A stretch of 64,000 bases of DNA from Misgurnus anguillicaudatus (lineage: Eukaryota > Chordata > Actinopteri > Cypriniformes > Cobitidae): positions 45,180,001 through 45,244,000 of the forward strand of contig NC_073358.2 of assembly GCF_027580225.2 (NCBI RefSeq). Reading direction: 5' to 3'. Shown here one piece after another: positions 23,709-36,319 of the stretch; position 1 is the stretch's first letter, and each line of letters begins with the position of its first letter. The position numbers and the translations under genes were made by a program. The notes below the pieces were generated by a model. That model was not told where the DNA came from. It made no database searches and was given only the letters and a program-made list of their open reading frames with translations.

Positions 23709-25285
23709 GGTTTACGGAAAATACACGGAAAATGCGTCCGTGATTTTTCTGGGAATGTTTGATTTTTGGTTTATTCACACTGCTAATGATTTTCCGAAAA
23801 TATATATCCCGTATATATCCCGTAAAGACACGTGACGTATTTAAAGTACTGCACTTGGTTGTTTTTCCACAGCGTCTGAAGTTTGCTAGTTATCTTTGAT
23901 TTCTCTCTCTAGAAGAGAAATATTTTTGCTTTTCCAACCACCCAGTACCAACTCATTGTTGTCATTAAACATATAAACAAAATTTTAATGTTGTCAGTAC
24001 ATGCTTCAACATTAAAGGAAACTAAATCTATCTACAACAATGTGTTGTACTTGACCCATAAGGGTAAACACTGAGCTCACTGAACAACATAACCCAAATA
24101 ACGGCCTGTAATTCCTGTTCAGGTGTGTGTAGTTTCTGGTTTCAGACTGACTGAATGCATCTGCAAGACTAGAAATACAAGCTGGCAATGACGTTAAGAC
24201 AAAACTAAACACACCTTTTTGGTTGACTTCTCTGTGTTCCATGTTGTACTTCCTGTTTAAACAGGAAGTTGGTGGTGAGGTTTTTCAATTAATTTCATGT
24301 TTTTTTTTTAAATATCTTTTCATTTCATTAATATTTCACTTGGTAAACTCCCCTCCTAAGATCAAGCATCAAGGCTCACTGTGACCAGTTACTTAAAACA
24401 GTTCTGGTGTAAAAATACTATATGTTTACTGTGACATATGAGTAAGTGCGTAGGAACACTGTCCATGTCTGCAAGATCAAGCAGATGGCCAAAAGTGGAA
24501 GCACGACTGACATTGAGATAATTTGTTTTATGAAAATGAAGAAGTAATATGAGTAAATATCCTGAAGTGGTTGTGACAGCATGCTGTTTTTTAATAGATA
24601 GAGCCTAGAGGGAGAGAAATGAAATAAACCATATTCTGCTGTTGACATGGTTTGACTTCCTGCAGATGTGGTGCAAAAATATTTTTATCACCTCCAGACT
24701 ATCAGCCATTTCCTCTGTATAGAAAGTGCATGAGATAGAATATGCAACAAGCTTTTTTTAATGATGCCTAAGTAATGATTTCTGCGCCATCAATATGCTG
24801 CAGTGCTCACAAGCAGACAGCCAATGAGCAGGCGGATAAACATTTATATTTAAAGTACAGGCAAATTGACACCTGAACTTGCTGTTAGTTATCAGATAAA
24901 GACAATGAATATTTAATGCAAATGACTTTAATTTATGCACTGACTTTATATACTTTATAGACTTATATACTGGCCTTAAAGGAATTTACTCTGGACTGTT
25001 GCACTAGAAAGCTAAAGGAAGTAAGAAGAAATATTACAAAAAATCATTCAGTTCTGGTAAAGATTGCAAACCAGGTTTTTCTAGTTAAGCACGCCTGAGT
25101 GATTGTAAATTAGATGAGGAAAACACACAGCTTTGTTTTGCTACACTTGAAAAATACTGTTTTTTTGCAACTGTTATTTAAACTACACTGGGTTGTTTTA
25201 ACCCAAATATAAACATTTTCTGGGTTAACTTAACCCAACAGCTGGGTTTGTCCCTTTTTGACCCAACGCTGGGTTGAAAAAAACC
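23709..25285. other. gene-free stretch
   Basis: No supported gene. Bases 25185-25280 are a TGGGTT/AACCCA palindromic MITE fragment (ACACTGGGTTGTTTTAACCC). Open frames are short and lack splice support. Confidence 0.45.
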
Positions 25286-26124
25286 CACACTGTCTTTGCT
25301 GCCTTATTTTTTTGTTGAATCAACTCAGATTTACAAGTCATGTCAACTTACTATTATTTATTTTGACAAGAGACTTAGGGGCTGTCCACACGGAGACGCG
25401 TATCACTGCATACGTATAAATTTGTTATCGTATTGGCGTTTCATCCACACGGATCCGGCGTTTTGGGAGACTGAATCCGCTATTTTTTGAAACCGGGTCC
25501 TAAAGTGGATAAATCTGAAACCGACATTCTTGCGGTTTCGTCTGTACAGCTAATCCGTATATTTTGTGAAGCGAAAACGTCATCACATCACGTGTCGGAA
25601 GCGTCACATGTAACAGCAACAACAATAACGGCGGACTACATGATTGTGTTCGTGCTACAGAAGCTACTAAAGCCTACTAGCTTTATTACAGCAAAATCTA
25701 TTGCTTCTATGCAATTGTGGTGAGCAACAGGCGATAATGGACAACACCATACGTTGGTTATGCGCATGCTCAAAGTCTTCTTCTCCGTGTATAGTGTATA
25801 TCTGTGGCAGAATTACAGCGCCCCATACTGGTCCGGCATATATACTACACCGCTTTCAGTCGGTTTCAGTGGTTTCGTCTTTACGGATTATTTTTTTAGA
25901 GCAAGGAAAAAAAATGATCGGATAGGGAATGCAGCGGCTTCGTGTGGATATAGCCTTATAAAATGAAGTTGAGTTTTTTAACTATATTTTATACGTTATA
26001 ACAACTCATCTGTATAACAACTCATCTCTAGTCAAGATAAATAGTAAGTTGAAATGACTTGTAAATGTAAATCTGAGTTGATTCAACAAAAAAATGAAGG
26101 CAGCATAGAATGTTTTTCCAGTGC
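25286..26124. repeat. TTGCTGCC MITE split by an insertion
   Basis: The left arm (TTGCTGCC, TGTTGAATCAACTCAGATTT) and the right arm (AAATCTGAGTTGATTCAACA, AAGGCAGCA) are complementary and belong together. About 580 bases of a different element separate them. Confidence 0.8.
25377..25957. mobile_element. GTCCACACGGA MITE nested in TTGCTGCC MITE
   Basis: The ends are imperfect inverted repeats: AGGGGCTGTCCACACGGAGA and GCTTCGTGTGGATATAGCCT. It is GC-richer than its host. A relative with better ends is at 58630-58960. No transposase remnant seen. Confidence 0.7.
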
Positions 26125-27555
26125 TTTTTTGTATATTTTGTATCCAAGACAAACATTATTTGCATCTTGTACTGAATCTTGGTTTCACTACAGCACTGTA
26201 AAAAAATTGTGTTACTTTAAAACAACTTGGTTTTGCAAGTCAATTCAACCTACTTTAAGTTTTGACTTGTGATAAGTTAAGATTGTTTAACTTAATTTGT
26301 TAAGTTAAAGTAACATAAAAATACATTATATGCTGATTTGACATCCATGCTGAATTTTTTTGCAGCAGGTGCGTACTTTAGCAACATTGTTAATTAATTG
26401 ACATACATTTACATTCTGTTTTTTTAAAGTTGCATAGCTGATGGCCATAAGCATAGACTGAAATGTAAGCACTTGTTGAGTTTTTAATATTAGTTTATGT
26501 AATAAGGGCAAGGTTAAAGTGATCTCAGTGTGTATGTCATCATAACCACTGTGACACAGGACATCATTCAGTGAGGTCAAGATCAATGAATAAGTGTCAG
26601 AATGACTGCATAAGAAATGTTGTCTGTCGGGACTTTGAAATAATTAATAAATTCCTAAAGCTGTAATCGTTTTTAAAATATGTACCACAGCTGTCACTGG
26701 GGCTGTACCCATTTTAAAAGTACAGCATGCACACCGTAAAAAAATGCAGCATGAACTTAAAACAACTTGGTTTTGCAAGTCAATTCAACTTACTATTTTA
26801 TGACATGTGATAAGTTGACATAATTATTATTTTTCAGATATCTATTTAGAAGGCAATATGCACTGAATGTAAACTTCAAGGTTAAAGTCCATTCATGGCT
26901 TCTTTTAATGTCAGGTGACCTATAGATAATAAGGTACATTGGTGGAATGGCCAGTGTGCTGCTGGTAATTGAAAAGTAAATATTGAATTTTCCTTCGGAT
27001 GATTATTGACGTTGTGATAAGGCGGAAGGCCAATCTACACTTCCCAGCACTTTACACAGACAAACAACTAAAAGTGAAACATGCACACTCTTTATGTCTT
27101 CATTTATGTAAGGCTATTTCAAACTACACTATTTTAGTATTATTTCAGATGGCAACCTCCGGCATTTATGTTCAGGTGCTTGGCAGATGTGATTACTCAT
27201 GCTTGTAACTACAGCTGCTAGACACTAAATTGCAGCGTCTGTTTACACCAAATAAAACCAAACAGTCCCTGTGAGGACAGTTTAATGTTATCCTCCGAAA
27301 GAGTTTTCAGAGGGGTACAGATGTGTTCTGGACCCAGACGCTAAAGTGTTTTAGAAAATTCAGCTCTACTCCCCCGGGTGAGCTTTGACCCCTCAAAAGT
27401 TCAGAGTTCCTCTCGCTAAGAGTAAAAAACATGACTGCTTATCGTGTCGGATAAGAAATTTAGCTTTTAAATGGCAATCATAGAACCAGAAACATATGGT
27501 GTATTTGTCAAATAAAGACTTTAATACCAGAAAACTCTCAAAAAACAACAACTGT
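26125..27555. other. gene-free stretch with two small MITE copies
   Basis: Copies of a CACTGTAAAAAAATTG / AAAACAACTTGGTTTTGCAA palindrome lie at about 26196-26310 and 26733-26825. The rest looks unique and holds no supported exon. Confidence 0.5.
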
Positions 27556-27559
27556 ACTG

Positions 27560-27650
27560 TTACATGTTTAGAAATTCCTGAAGTGACACAATCATTTGCT
27601 CAATACAGCCTGACTGTATTATTGATTTCCACATTACTGAGCAACACGAT
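27560..27650 (-). other. candidate terminal exon, minus strand, unrecognised
   Basis: A strong acceptor (TTTGTTTCTTCTCTCAG) precedes 27650. One frame gives 29 codons (one leading base plus S-C-C-S-V-M-W-K...) to TAA at 27562-27560; another gives a 16-codon tail ending V-R-L-Y. An ATTAAA on the minus strand about 40 bases further could be a poly(A) signal. Its phase fits the 36320-36503 candidate exon. No family recognised; a chance pseudo-exon is quite possible. Confidence 0.15.
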
Positions 27651-28008
27651 CTGAGAGAAGAAACAAATGGATGCCTGTCACGGGTGCCTGGAGAACGGAG
27701 CACGGCTGGTAAAAACATCCTTGGGTTTGTCCCACCATGACACATAATTCAATTGTGCAGTTAAACAAACGTTAAAACATCACACAGAGAAGCTGATATA
27801 AAATCTTGTTTGAGAAAGAGGACAGTAACATGATGGAGACGAAGACAGTAACATGATGGAGACAAACTAAGTGAATCTCATTTAATCTTCAAAGTGCATT
27901 TCTTGAACAATTCACACAAAAACTAAAAGAAAAGAAAGAAAATGGAGCCTTTTATGTTGAAAAAAAAAACAAAACAATTAAACACATTGTCCCCCAAACT
28001 ATTTTAGT
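27651..28008. other. gene-free stretch
   Basis: Contains a short direct repeat (GACAGTAACATGATGGAGAC twice, 27824 and 27844). No other feature. Confidence 0.5.
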
Positions 28009-29120
28009 ACTGTAATGCAAAAAGCATTACTATTACAGTAATGAATATATTTTATTTAATTCAATAGCACTTTTCACATTAAAATTACAGAAAAAAACTG
28101 TATTTTGTATTACGGAAAATTTCTGTAATTTATTGTGCCCGTTATTTTATGGTATTTTCCGGCACCCCAGCTGCTGGAATTTTACCGTTTTTTACAGATT
28201 TTTTTACAGTGCTTTACAGAAACTGCATGTTTATGCTAGACAATAAAGTTGTTAGCTAGTAAAATTATAGTGTTTACAGTTGAGGAAATTAATCTAAAAA
28301 AGGCTGGGTTATTTTCAACCTACACTGTAAAAAAATTAACTGTAAAAAAATTCCGTAGAAATTGCAGCTGGGTTGCCGGTAACTTACTGTAGATTTAAAT
28401 TTATGTTTTTTACTGGCAACATTTTGTTCAAAGTTAAATGAACATTAAATATTTACAAGTCTTTGTCTTTACAGAGTAAAACTAAAAAAACAGCATCAAG
28501 CAAAACATTCTGGGAAACAAAATCTGAAGCAAAAAACACAGAAAAAGGTTGATGATGATTTCTGGTTCCCAGAATGCTTTGCATGAGGCTGTTATTGTAT
28601 AGTTTTGAGGCTGTTATTGTATAACTTTGAACAAACTCTTGCCAGTAAATAACATAATCTAAACATTAAATATTTACAAGTCTTTGTCTTTACAGAGTAA
28701 AACTAAAAAAACAGCATCCAGCAAAACATTCAAAATCTGAAGCAAAAAACAGAAAAAGGTTCATGATGATTTCTGGTTCCCAGAATGCTTTGCATGAGGC
28801 TGTTATTGTATAGTTTTGTTCTGTAAAGATAAAGACTTGTTGATGTTTGGCGTTTATTTAACTTTGAACAAACTCTTGGCAGTGGATGGCATGGATTTGA
28901 ATCTGCGGTGGATTACCGGCAACCCAGCCGCAATAACATTGAAATTTCTACGGATTTTTCTAAAGTGTAGCGCTGGGTCAAAAAGAGACAAACCCAATCC
29001 ACTGGGTTGTAATTTAATATATGCTGGGTTGCTTTAACCCATTGTTCTGGTTTAATTTAACCCAAGGCTGGATTTGTCTCCCTTTTGACCCAACGCTGGG
29101 TTGAAAATAACCCAGCATTT
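28009..29120. repeat. compound palindromic MITE with internal tandem duplication
   Basis: Outer ends are AAGGCTGGGTTATTTTCAAC (28300) and TTGAAAATAACCCAGCA (29118). Inside, ACTGTAAAAAAATTCCGTAG...GGGTTGCCGGTAA (28340-28383) faces TTACCGGCAACCCAGC...CTACGGATTTTT (28913-28960). Bases 28441-28660 and 28662-28820 repeat the same AACATTAAATATTTACAAG block in tandem, period about 221 bp. A related TTACGGAAAATTTCTGTAAT relic precedes at 28009-28240. Confidence 0.75.
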
Positions 29121-29259
29121 TTAGTAGAAATAAATTCATAAAGTTATTATATATGGCATATATGCTCATTTTAATTCAGAAATTATAAACTTTCTATATA
29201 ATGCCGTATTACTGTATTAAAGTAATACCGCATGATACGATTTTAGGTGTTTAATATTC

Positions 29260-29790
29260 TTAAAGGGGACATACCATGAAAATCTGACTTTTTTCATGTT
29301 TAAGTGCTATGATTGGGTCCCCAGTACATCTATGTACCAAGAAAATGTAATAAAGATCAACCCAGTAACTTGATTTTAATAAACCATTCTCTGAAAGCAC
29401 ATGAAGAATGAGATCATTGAAATGTGGCTCCCCTTATGATGTCAGAAGGGGATCTTATTATAATAATACCACCCCTTAATCTGCACTATCCAACCATGGC
29501 ACTGCCATTTAGTGCAAGGAGAAAGAGAGAGAAATAAAATAATTGACAGCACAATTTACTTTCAATTTCAACAAACCAACATGTGATCAATGTTTGCATT
29601 TCATCAACTCATTTGCATTTTAAAAGAACACCCAAAATGGCACATTTTTGCTCGCACCTACAAAGTGGCAATTTTAACATGCTATAATAAATTATTTATG
29701 TTTTTAAGCTAAAACTTCACATATGTACTCTGGGGACACCAAAGATTTATTTTACATCTTAAAAAAAGTCTTTTGAAATGTCCCCTTTAA
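29260..29790 (+). repeat. MITE family A, copy 3 (most complete)
   Basis: Bounded by TTAA on both sides, with ends TTAAAGGGGACATACCATG and GAAATGTCCCCTTTAA. The whole family signature is present: ATGATTGGGTCCCC, GATCAACCCAGTAACTTG, CTTATGATGTCAGAAGGGG. This copy sets the boundaries used for the others. Confidence 0.85.
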
Positions 29791-31073
29791 ATAATATTAG
29801 GCTTTGGTACACAAATACAGAAGGTTTTTGATTTACAGAAAATGACTTTAAAAATGTTTCATGAGATTCAGATTGGAAAATTGGAAAACAGCGAAAGACC
29901 AGGCGAATGATAATTTACGTGTAGTGTGTTGCCCTCTTGGTGGTCTGTGGTTGGTTGAGTCTGCGTTGTAACCATGAATCGTACTCGGCCTTGGGCATCT
30001 TTACTACATTCTCTCTCACAATCCGCAAATGAGAGAGAAAGACAGAAAGATAAAAGAGCACTTCTCATAATTACAACCCACTCGCATCCTAACCTCCCAG
30101 TTACTGACAGTACCTTATTACCCAACTGGATAATCCATCATTATACGGCCCAAATGATGGCTTGTTACCAGCAGCCTGTCTGGACATGGTTTAAGGGAGT
30201 CAGCAGAGTTTTGGCAGTTACAATTAAATGAGATAAATAGCTCTGAGAGTTGCTAAACCTGAAATCTAAAACGTCGATAATTACAGACTCATTAGTATGT
30301 AGATTGAAAGAAACTAAGCCGAAGGTGCGCAATTTCTTTTAACTTTGCTCAACGTCCACAACACACAAAATATGTGGACTTATTCTGGTTGTCTAGGGTT
30401 ATTGCTGACCAAGCTGATCATGGGGTTAACAATTAACACTCACTATATCATCTCAGTATGTACTAATTAACTACTTTCACATTCATTGGCCAAGACTAAA
30501 ACTTCATTCACACAGCACTTGGTCCCAGAAAATTTCTGTAAATTTGTCAGAGAGCCTGTATGAACACAAACACGTTCTGTAAATGTTCTGGGATCGCTCC
30601 CGTAAAGGGGACCAATTTGCAAGATTATTCACCAGCATGTGAAGCATATCACATGGTCCTTACGATCTTATCATAAACAAAGATGCATACGTGTGGTTTC
30701 GTGAGAGAGAAATCACGGATTATAAACAAACTTCAGACGCTTTGAAAAAACCAAACAAGTGCAGGACTTACGTCACGTGTATTTACGGGATGTTTATGGT
30801 ATGTGTGTGAATGCACGTACAGATTTTGGAGAATCATTGGCAGTGTGAATGAACCAAAAATCAAATGACAAATCCCCAGTGCACTTTCTGTGTATTTTCC
30901 GTAATCTCTGTGTGAAAAGGGCTTAAGTGTGTGTGTACAAAATGTAATTCATGTTAAAAGTGATTGAAAAAAGCTGTGACGTGTCGCACATTATCGGACA
31001 GAAATGCATCGCCATCTATTGGCCTGGCATGCATTATACAGCGTTTTAGTTTTTTCATGGGTCCATGTAAGCA
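29791..31073. other. gene-free stretch
   Basis: Bases 29860-30330 look unique. No exon is supported. Bases 30960-31073 are the left piece of a repeat (CTATTGGCCTGGCATGCAT) that resumes right of the next insertions and has an unsplit relative at about 35640-35755. Confidence 0.45.
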
Positions 31074-31988
31074 GGTGATTCTCACGAAAACTTGGTTTTA
31101 AAAATGTCAAGCATGAAAATGTAAAAATTGCTTAAATTTACTTTTTTCCCACCAGACATTGAAAAACAAAGTCTGGAGTAAATGGGAACATTAATTTAAA
31201 AACTTTTACTCATCATTTAACACTTTTTGTAACATAATTAAAAAAATTAGTCCTAAAAAATCTCATTACCGCAACAGTCAGAAAACATCAACACTGACAT
31301 ATTTTCAAAATGACATGAAAAACCTGAAAGAACACAATTTGGAGATTCTGCACATGCATTTAAAATCAAAGTATTGTGCTTCTATTAATTAAATTAACAT
31401 TTAATAAGCATCTGTTGCGGTAATGATAATCAAAATGTTGTGTAAGCATTCTGACAAGACAATATTTCAAATTAACTGTAAAAAAATTATCTTACCTGGT
31501 AGCCATCTTGAAGTAACTGGTCCATGTGCTTGGTCACTCAAAATCAAACTTTATTAAAATTCTGTATGTGTACTTAAACTGTTCTCAAAAAGTGTTGCGG
31601 AGGATGAGAACATCAGGCATGGACACATCATTTTCTTAATTTTTCTTCATTATTATTATACATGAATATTCACTAAATATTTTTTCTGTCATCTAAAGTA
31701 GTCTAGCAAAACATCCATTTATTTTTTTTCTTAATATTTTTGTGTTAATTTGATTAAATTACAACATAACGCATGTTCAAACACAGCCGGACACATTGCG
31801 GTAATGAGAATTTCAGCAGAAAATGAGATAAAATTTACAATTATAAATTTTTATGTTGAAATCACACATTGTGCAAGGTAGAACACATTATTGTGTTAAT
31901 TCTGATGCTTTTTAATGTTACTATATTACACATTTTAAAGCTAAAATCATTAGTGCAGTGGTGTTTCAATGGTTTCGTGAGAATCACC
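31074..31988. mobile_element. GGTGATTCTCACGAAA element, about 915 bp
   Basis: The ends are perfect 16-base inverted repeats GGTGATTCTCACGAAA / TTTCGTGAGAATCACC. The interior is AT-rich with several GTTGCGGTAATGA phrases. It interrupts another repeat: GTCCATGTAAGCA on the left and ATCTTTTTGACAGCATT on the right are continuous in the relative at 35700-35750. Confidence 0.8.
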
Positions 31989-32015
31989 CATGCGCAGATC
32001 TTTTTGACAGCATTA

Positions 32016-32360
32016 CACTGCAAAAAAAGATTTTCAAGAAAAAAATTCTTAGTATTTTTGTCTTGTTTTCAGTAAAAATATCAAAAAATTCTTAAATTTA
32101 GATGCTTTTTCTTGATGAGCAAAACGATCTCTAGTTTTTAGACCAAAAATATCAAATTTAAGTGATTTTGTGCATAAAACAAGCAAAAAAAATCTGGCAA
32201 TGGGGTAAGAAAAAAAATCTTGAACATTTTTCTTAAACACTAAATTCAAGAAAAATTCAAGACAAATTTGCTTACCCCATTGGCAGATTTTTTGCTGAAA
32301 ACAAGATCAAAATACTTAGATAAAAAGAAAATTTTATCTTGAAAATCATTTTTTGCAGTG
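32016..32360. repeat. CACTGCAAAAAA palindromic MITE, copy 1
   Basis: The ends CACTGCAAAAAAAGATTTTC and GAAAATCATTTTTTGCAGTG are inverted. CTTGATGAGCAAAACGA, CAAATTTAAGTGATTTTGTG and a second inverted CCCCATTGGCAGATTTT complete the family signature, also at 47640-48018 and 48027-48735. Confidence 0.85.
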
Positions 32361-32965
32361 TATTATGCGGACATAACATTTTTCAAAAACTTTTGAAAAC
32401 TTTTCTGTTGTTTTACATCATTGTTATGTAAATGTAGCCTTTTTAAGATTACTGTTTATAATTTAGTTTAGTGCAGGAAGAAGTATAGTATGTAGGCAAT
32501 GAGAGGTATTGCAATTTTTGAATGCACATGCGTCAAACGTCAGCGCATGTGTACAAGTCAAATAAACTATGCTTTGCAAGGGTGTGTGTTTCCTTGTCTA
32601 GGAAACCACTTTTTTTTTCAACAAGGTCAGTTTAAGTCCTTAAAGTCTTGTGCCATGGCCCCTTTAAAAAACGTTTCATGCATTTTAGCTGTTCATTTAC
32701 ATGATGCGGTTTTGGGGGCCTAAAAATGCAAACTTAAAAAAAAAAACGTGCAAAGTTCAAATTTTGAAAATAATATTGCTACTGTAAACTAAAAAAGCAT
32801 GAATTTGTGTGACATTGCCAACTACTGGCCTACTGTGCGCGTGAATGCTTGTGTATGCATAAAATGACTTACTGACCTTGTTGGAAAAAAAAAGTGGTTT
32901 CCTAAAGACGAGGAAAGACTGGATCACATCTGTGCGAAGATAGATTCAGCAGCCAGGCAAAAATG
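32361..32965. repeat. unclassified old repeat pieces
   Basis: Bases 32660-32850 (GGGGGCCTAAAAATGCAAAC, ATAATATTGCTACTGT, TGACATTGCCAACTACTGGC) match 35520-35700. The pieces flanking 32360 belong to the same family broken by the two upstream insertions. Confidence 0.5.
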
Positions 32966-33711
32966 TAAAGGATTAGTCAATTTTCTGAAAAAAAATCCAG
33001 ATAATTTACTCACCACCATGTCATCCGAAATGTTGATGTCTTTCTCTGTTTCGTCGAGAAGAAATTATGTTTGTTGAGGAAAACATTCCAGGATTTTTCT
33101 CATTTTAATGGACTTTAATGGACCCCAACACGTAACAGTTTTAATGCAGTTTCAACTGAGTTTCAAAGGACTCTAAATTTTTGGCAAAAAAAGCACTTTT
33201 AAACCACAACTGTGATGCGCCAGCGCGACCTCACGTAATACGTCATCACGTCAGGTCACGAATGATGTATGCTAAACTACGCCCCAGTGTTACAAGTGTG
33301 GAGAAAGAGGACCTTTCCCATGTTGTTTTATGTCGAATGAGACTAATAAATGTCTTTGTGTCAGTTTATTGTTTAAAATGGTCCGCAAATGTGCGTTTCA
33401 TATATGTAACACGTGACCTTTTCATGGCATTACGCAATTGTGTGAGATCGCGATGGCGCATCACAGGACCGGAGATAGACGAGAACTTGTGGTTTAAATG
33501 TGTATTTTTTTTTTGTTGTCAAAAATGACAATCTTTTCTCTAGATAAGACTATAAGTGTTGGTGTCCATTAAAGTCCATTAAAATCCTGGAATGTTTTCC
33601 TCCAAAAACATAATTTCTTCTCGACTGAACAAAGAAAAACATCAACATTTTGGATGACATGGTGGTGAGTAAATTATATGAATATTTAAAAAAAAAGGAC
33701 TAATCCTTTAA
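32966..33711. repeat. foldback MITE family B, copy 1
   Basis: Arms of about 180 bases: AATTTACTCACCACCATGTC near 33002 is answered by GACATGGTGGTGAGTAAATT near 33656, and CCAGGATTTTTCTCATTTTA by TTAAAATCCTGGAATGTTTT. The centre is GC-richer (CACGTAATACGTCATCACGT). A second copy, split by nested elements, is at 61478-63790. The open frame at 33181-33528 lies within the repeat and resembles no protein I know. Confidence 0.85.
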
Positions 33712-33877
33712 GGATTTATAGCTAACATTGTATACATTAACTGTACACAGCAACATATAGCTCAGTGTTGTAGTTGATGCACTTTAGCTATGATTTGAAC
33801 TAAGGTTATTTTGCTTGTTATCAGAAAAAATAAAGAGACTCTGTTGTTATTGAAACTTTGCTGAAGTCTACCAGAAG

Positions 33878-34611
33878 TTAAAGGACAAGTTCGGTATTTT
33901 ACACTTAAAGTCCTGTTTTCAGATTGTTTATGGTGAAATAGAACGGTTTTGACTGAATTTTTGACATATCACCTCACAGCTCTACAATGGGTTTAATGGT
34001 GCACTGGAACAATCCTTCCTAAAATGCATTGAACTTTCATTTACAAAGCAGGTCGGGGGTGTTCACTGATGTGCTCACGCAGGGATCGCTGCAAGAGATG
34101 CTTTCCAACAGGTGTTTTAGCATTCGTTGTGGACCTATTTTTCCAAACGCCTCACACGTGTACATTCTTCCGCTTAGAGCTTGAATAATAGACACTCCAG
34201 CCCAGATGGTGGCGCTAATCCGCCATTGCCAATTACAAGAATACAAACAAAGTTCCCGGCGCGGAGTAATACCGTACCTCACAGCACATCTAATACAAGT
34301 CAATGGAGTTGGCAAAAACTACGCTAAAACCTGTTGGAATGCGTATTTTGCAGCGATTTTTGTGTGAGCATACCAGTGAACACCCCTGACCACTCGGTGA
34401 GTTTCACGTCTTTGTAAACGAAAGTTTAATGCATTTTAGGAAGGATTGTTCCTGTGCACCATTAAACCCATTGTAAGGGAGGTGAAACACAAACACGCGA
34501 AAATTCTCGGGGCAGCCGCATATGTCGAAATTTCAGTCAAAACCGTTCTATTTCATCATAAACAATCTGAAAACAGGGCTTTAAGTGTAAAATACCGAAC
34601 TTGTCCTTTAA
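33878..34611. mobile_element. palindromic TTAA MITE, about 730 bp
   Basis: Starts TTAAAGGACAAGTTCGGTAT and ends ATACCGAACTTGTCCTTTAA; the arms stay complementary for roughly 170 bases and both ends lie at TTAA. It has a GC-richer core with GTGTTCACTGATGTGCTCAC. No coding capacity. Confidence 0.88.
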
Positions 34612-35097
34612 GTTTGGGCCACCAAAGATGTATGTTTATGTTGCTGCCGCTGAATCCGTCCATAAAAGAGCTGGCAAAACATTTTTAAAATAATCCTCAG
34701 CTAGTACCTTGTAAACATTAGGTGATGTATTTACAACTGACAAGATCATTATCAAACTGATGAAAGGCCACATGAAGTGCAGTGTAGATACAAATAGGTG
34801 TCTTGCCAAACAAAACTGCAGTTAATCTGTCAGAGACTACAAAACAGAAACAGTAGATAACAGCAGCTGACAGCTAGTAAAAAACACTATTCATGCCTGT
34901 CATTCACCTTTAATCTCTTGTTCTGTTTGTGATAACAGTATATGCACTTACACATATAGACTTACACGGGCTTGTCTCTAAACTTCATGGGGTCTAAAGC
35001 AAACATTTTTTTAAGGTTCTCCTTTAAATCACACAGCCGTCCTATCAGAGTCACCATGTGTGCAGTTTATCACCTTACCACTATATGGACATTTCAC
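34612..35097. other. gene-free stretch
   Basis: Unique-looking; nothing supported. Confidence 0.45.
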
Positions 35098-35520
35098 TTA
35101 AAGGGGCCATGGCATGAAAATCTGACTTTTTCCATGTTTAAGTGCTATGATTGGGTACCCAGTGCTTCTATCAACCTAGAAAATGTGGAAAAGATCAACC
35201 CAGTAACTTAGATTTGGTAAATCATCCTTTACAAGCACATGAAAAAAAAATAGGTCGTTGAAATTTGGCTCTGCTTATGATGTCATAAGGAGCTCTTATT
35301 ATAATAATACCACCCCTTTATCTGCACTATCCAACCACAGCACTGCCATTTAGTGCACAATTGAGTTTTAATTGTAACAAACCACCATCATTGTGATCAG
35401 TGTTTTAATTTCATCAGCTCATTTGCATGTTAAAGGACACACCCAAAACGGCACATTTTTGCTCACACCTACAAAGTGGCAATTTTAACATGCTAAAATA
35501 AATTATTTATATGGTATTTT
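35098..35520 (+). repeat. MITE family A, copy 4 (3' truncated)
   Basis: Opens TTAAAGGGGCCATGGCATGA and follows copy 3 as far as ATAAATTATTTATATGGT, then changes into the GGGCCTAAAAATG repeat of 35520-35760. The missing 3' arm suggests recombination or deletion. Confidence 0.8.
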
Positions 35521-35774
35521 GGGCCTAAAAATGAAAAAAAAAAAAAATACGTGTAAAAATTTGGAAAATAATACTGCTACTGTCTCCGTGTCAATTAAAA
35601 AAACATGAATTTGTGTAAATGGTTACGCCATGCTCATTCATAATTTATGTTTTTGACATTGTGTGACATTGCCGACTACTGGCCTAGCATGCATAACACA
35701 ATGTTTTTGGTCGTTTTTACAGATCAATGTAAACAAGGGTCATTTTGACAACATTGTTATTGTGTAAACCTACC
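35521..35774. repeat. unclassified repeat related to 30960-32850
   Basis: Carries TTGCCGACTACTGGCCTAGC and GATCAATGTAAACAAGGGTC, the uninterrupted form of the family split by insertions at 31074-32360. Confidence 0.6.
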
Positions 35775-36037
35775 TTAAAGGGATAGTTCACCAAAAAATG
35801 ATCATCCTCAAGTTGTCCTGTATACACAAATGAAGATATTTGTAATCAATCAGGAAACAGGAGCACCATTGACTTCCATAGTAGGAAATAAAAATACTAT
35901 GGACTAAGTCAGTGCTGCCCAAAAACAGTTGTGTTACAAACATTTCTCGAAATATCTTCCTTTGTGTGCAGCAGAACAAAGAAGTTTATGTAGAATTGAT
36001 GACAGAATTTCATTTTTGGGGTTAACTGTCCCTTTAA
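35775..36037. repeat. TTAA MITE family C, copy 3 (intact)
   Basis: TTAAAGGGATAGTTCACCAA at the left, TTTTTGGGGTTAACTGTCCC then TTTAA at the right, with TTAA at both ends. This intact copy is the reference that shows copy 2 was interrupted. Confidence 0.85.
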
Positions 36038-36319
36038 GACATTTAGAAAAAATCCACATAATTTGTGTCTTAATTTTAAACTGTATATTTTTTGCCTTAA
36101 CCTAACAAACTTCCTTTCAGTGAACTATTTAGCTTAAGATGTCCATTTGTGCTGTCTTTAACACAAATTCCACTTGGAATGATTTTTTTGTTTAAATAGA
36201 GTGATTTTATTAATTCATTTTATTTGAAAAGTTTAACTAAATTAACTCAGTAATAAATGACAGTGTCAAAATCACATTGTGTACAGTAAGTGTGCAGTAA
36301 TTGTATAGTAAGTGTATAC

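Noticed and set aside
29868..30231. Overlapping 85-codon frames on both strands
   Set aside because: No start context, splice sites or protein-like pattern; likely intergenic chance frames.
31480..31545. Splice-flanked segment ending CTACCAG|GTAAGAT on the minus strand
   Set aside because: It lies inside the GGTGATTCTCACGAAA transposon, so it is not evidence for a host gene.
33181..33528. 115-codon open frame as a gene
   Set aside because: Lies wholly inside foldback MITE family B and resembles no protein family.
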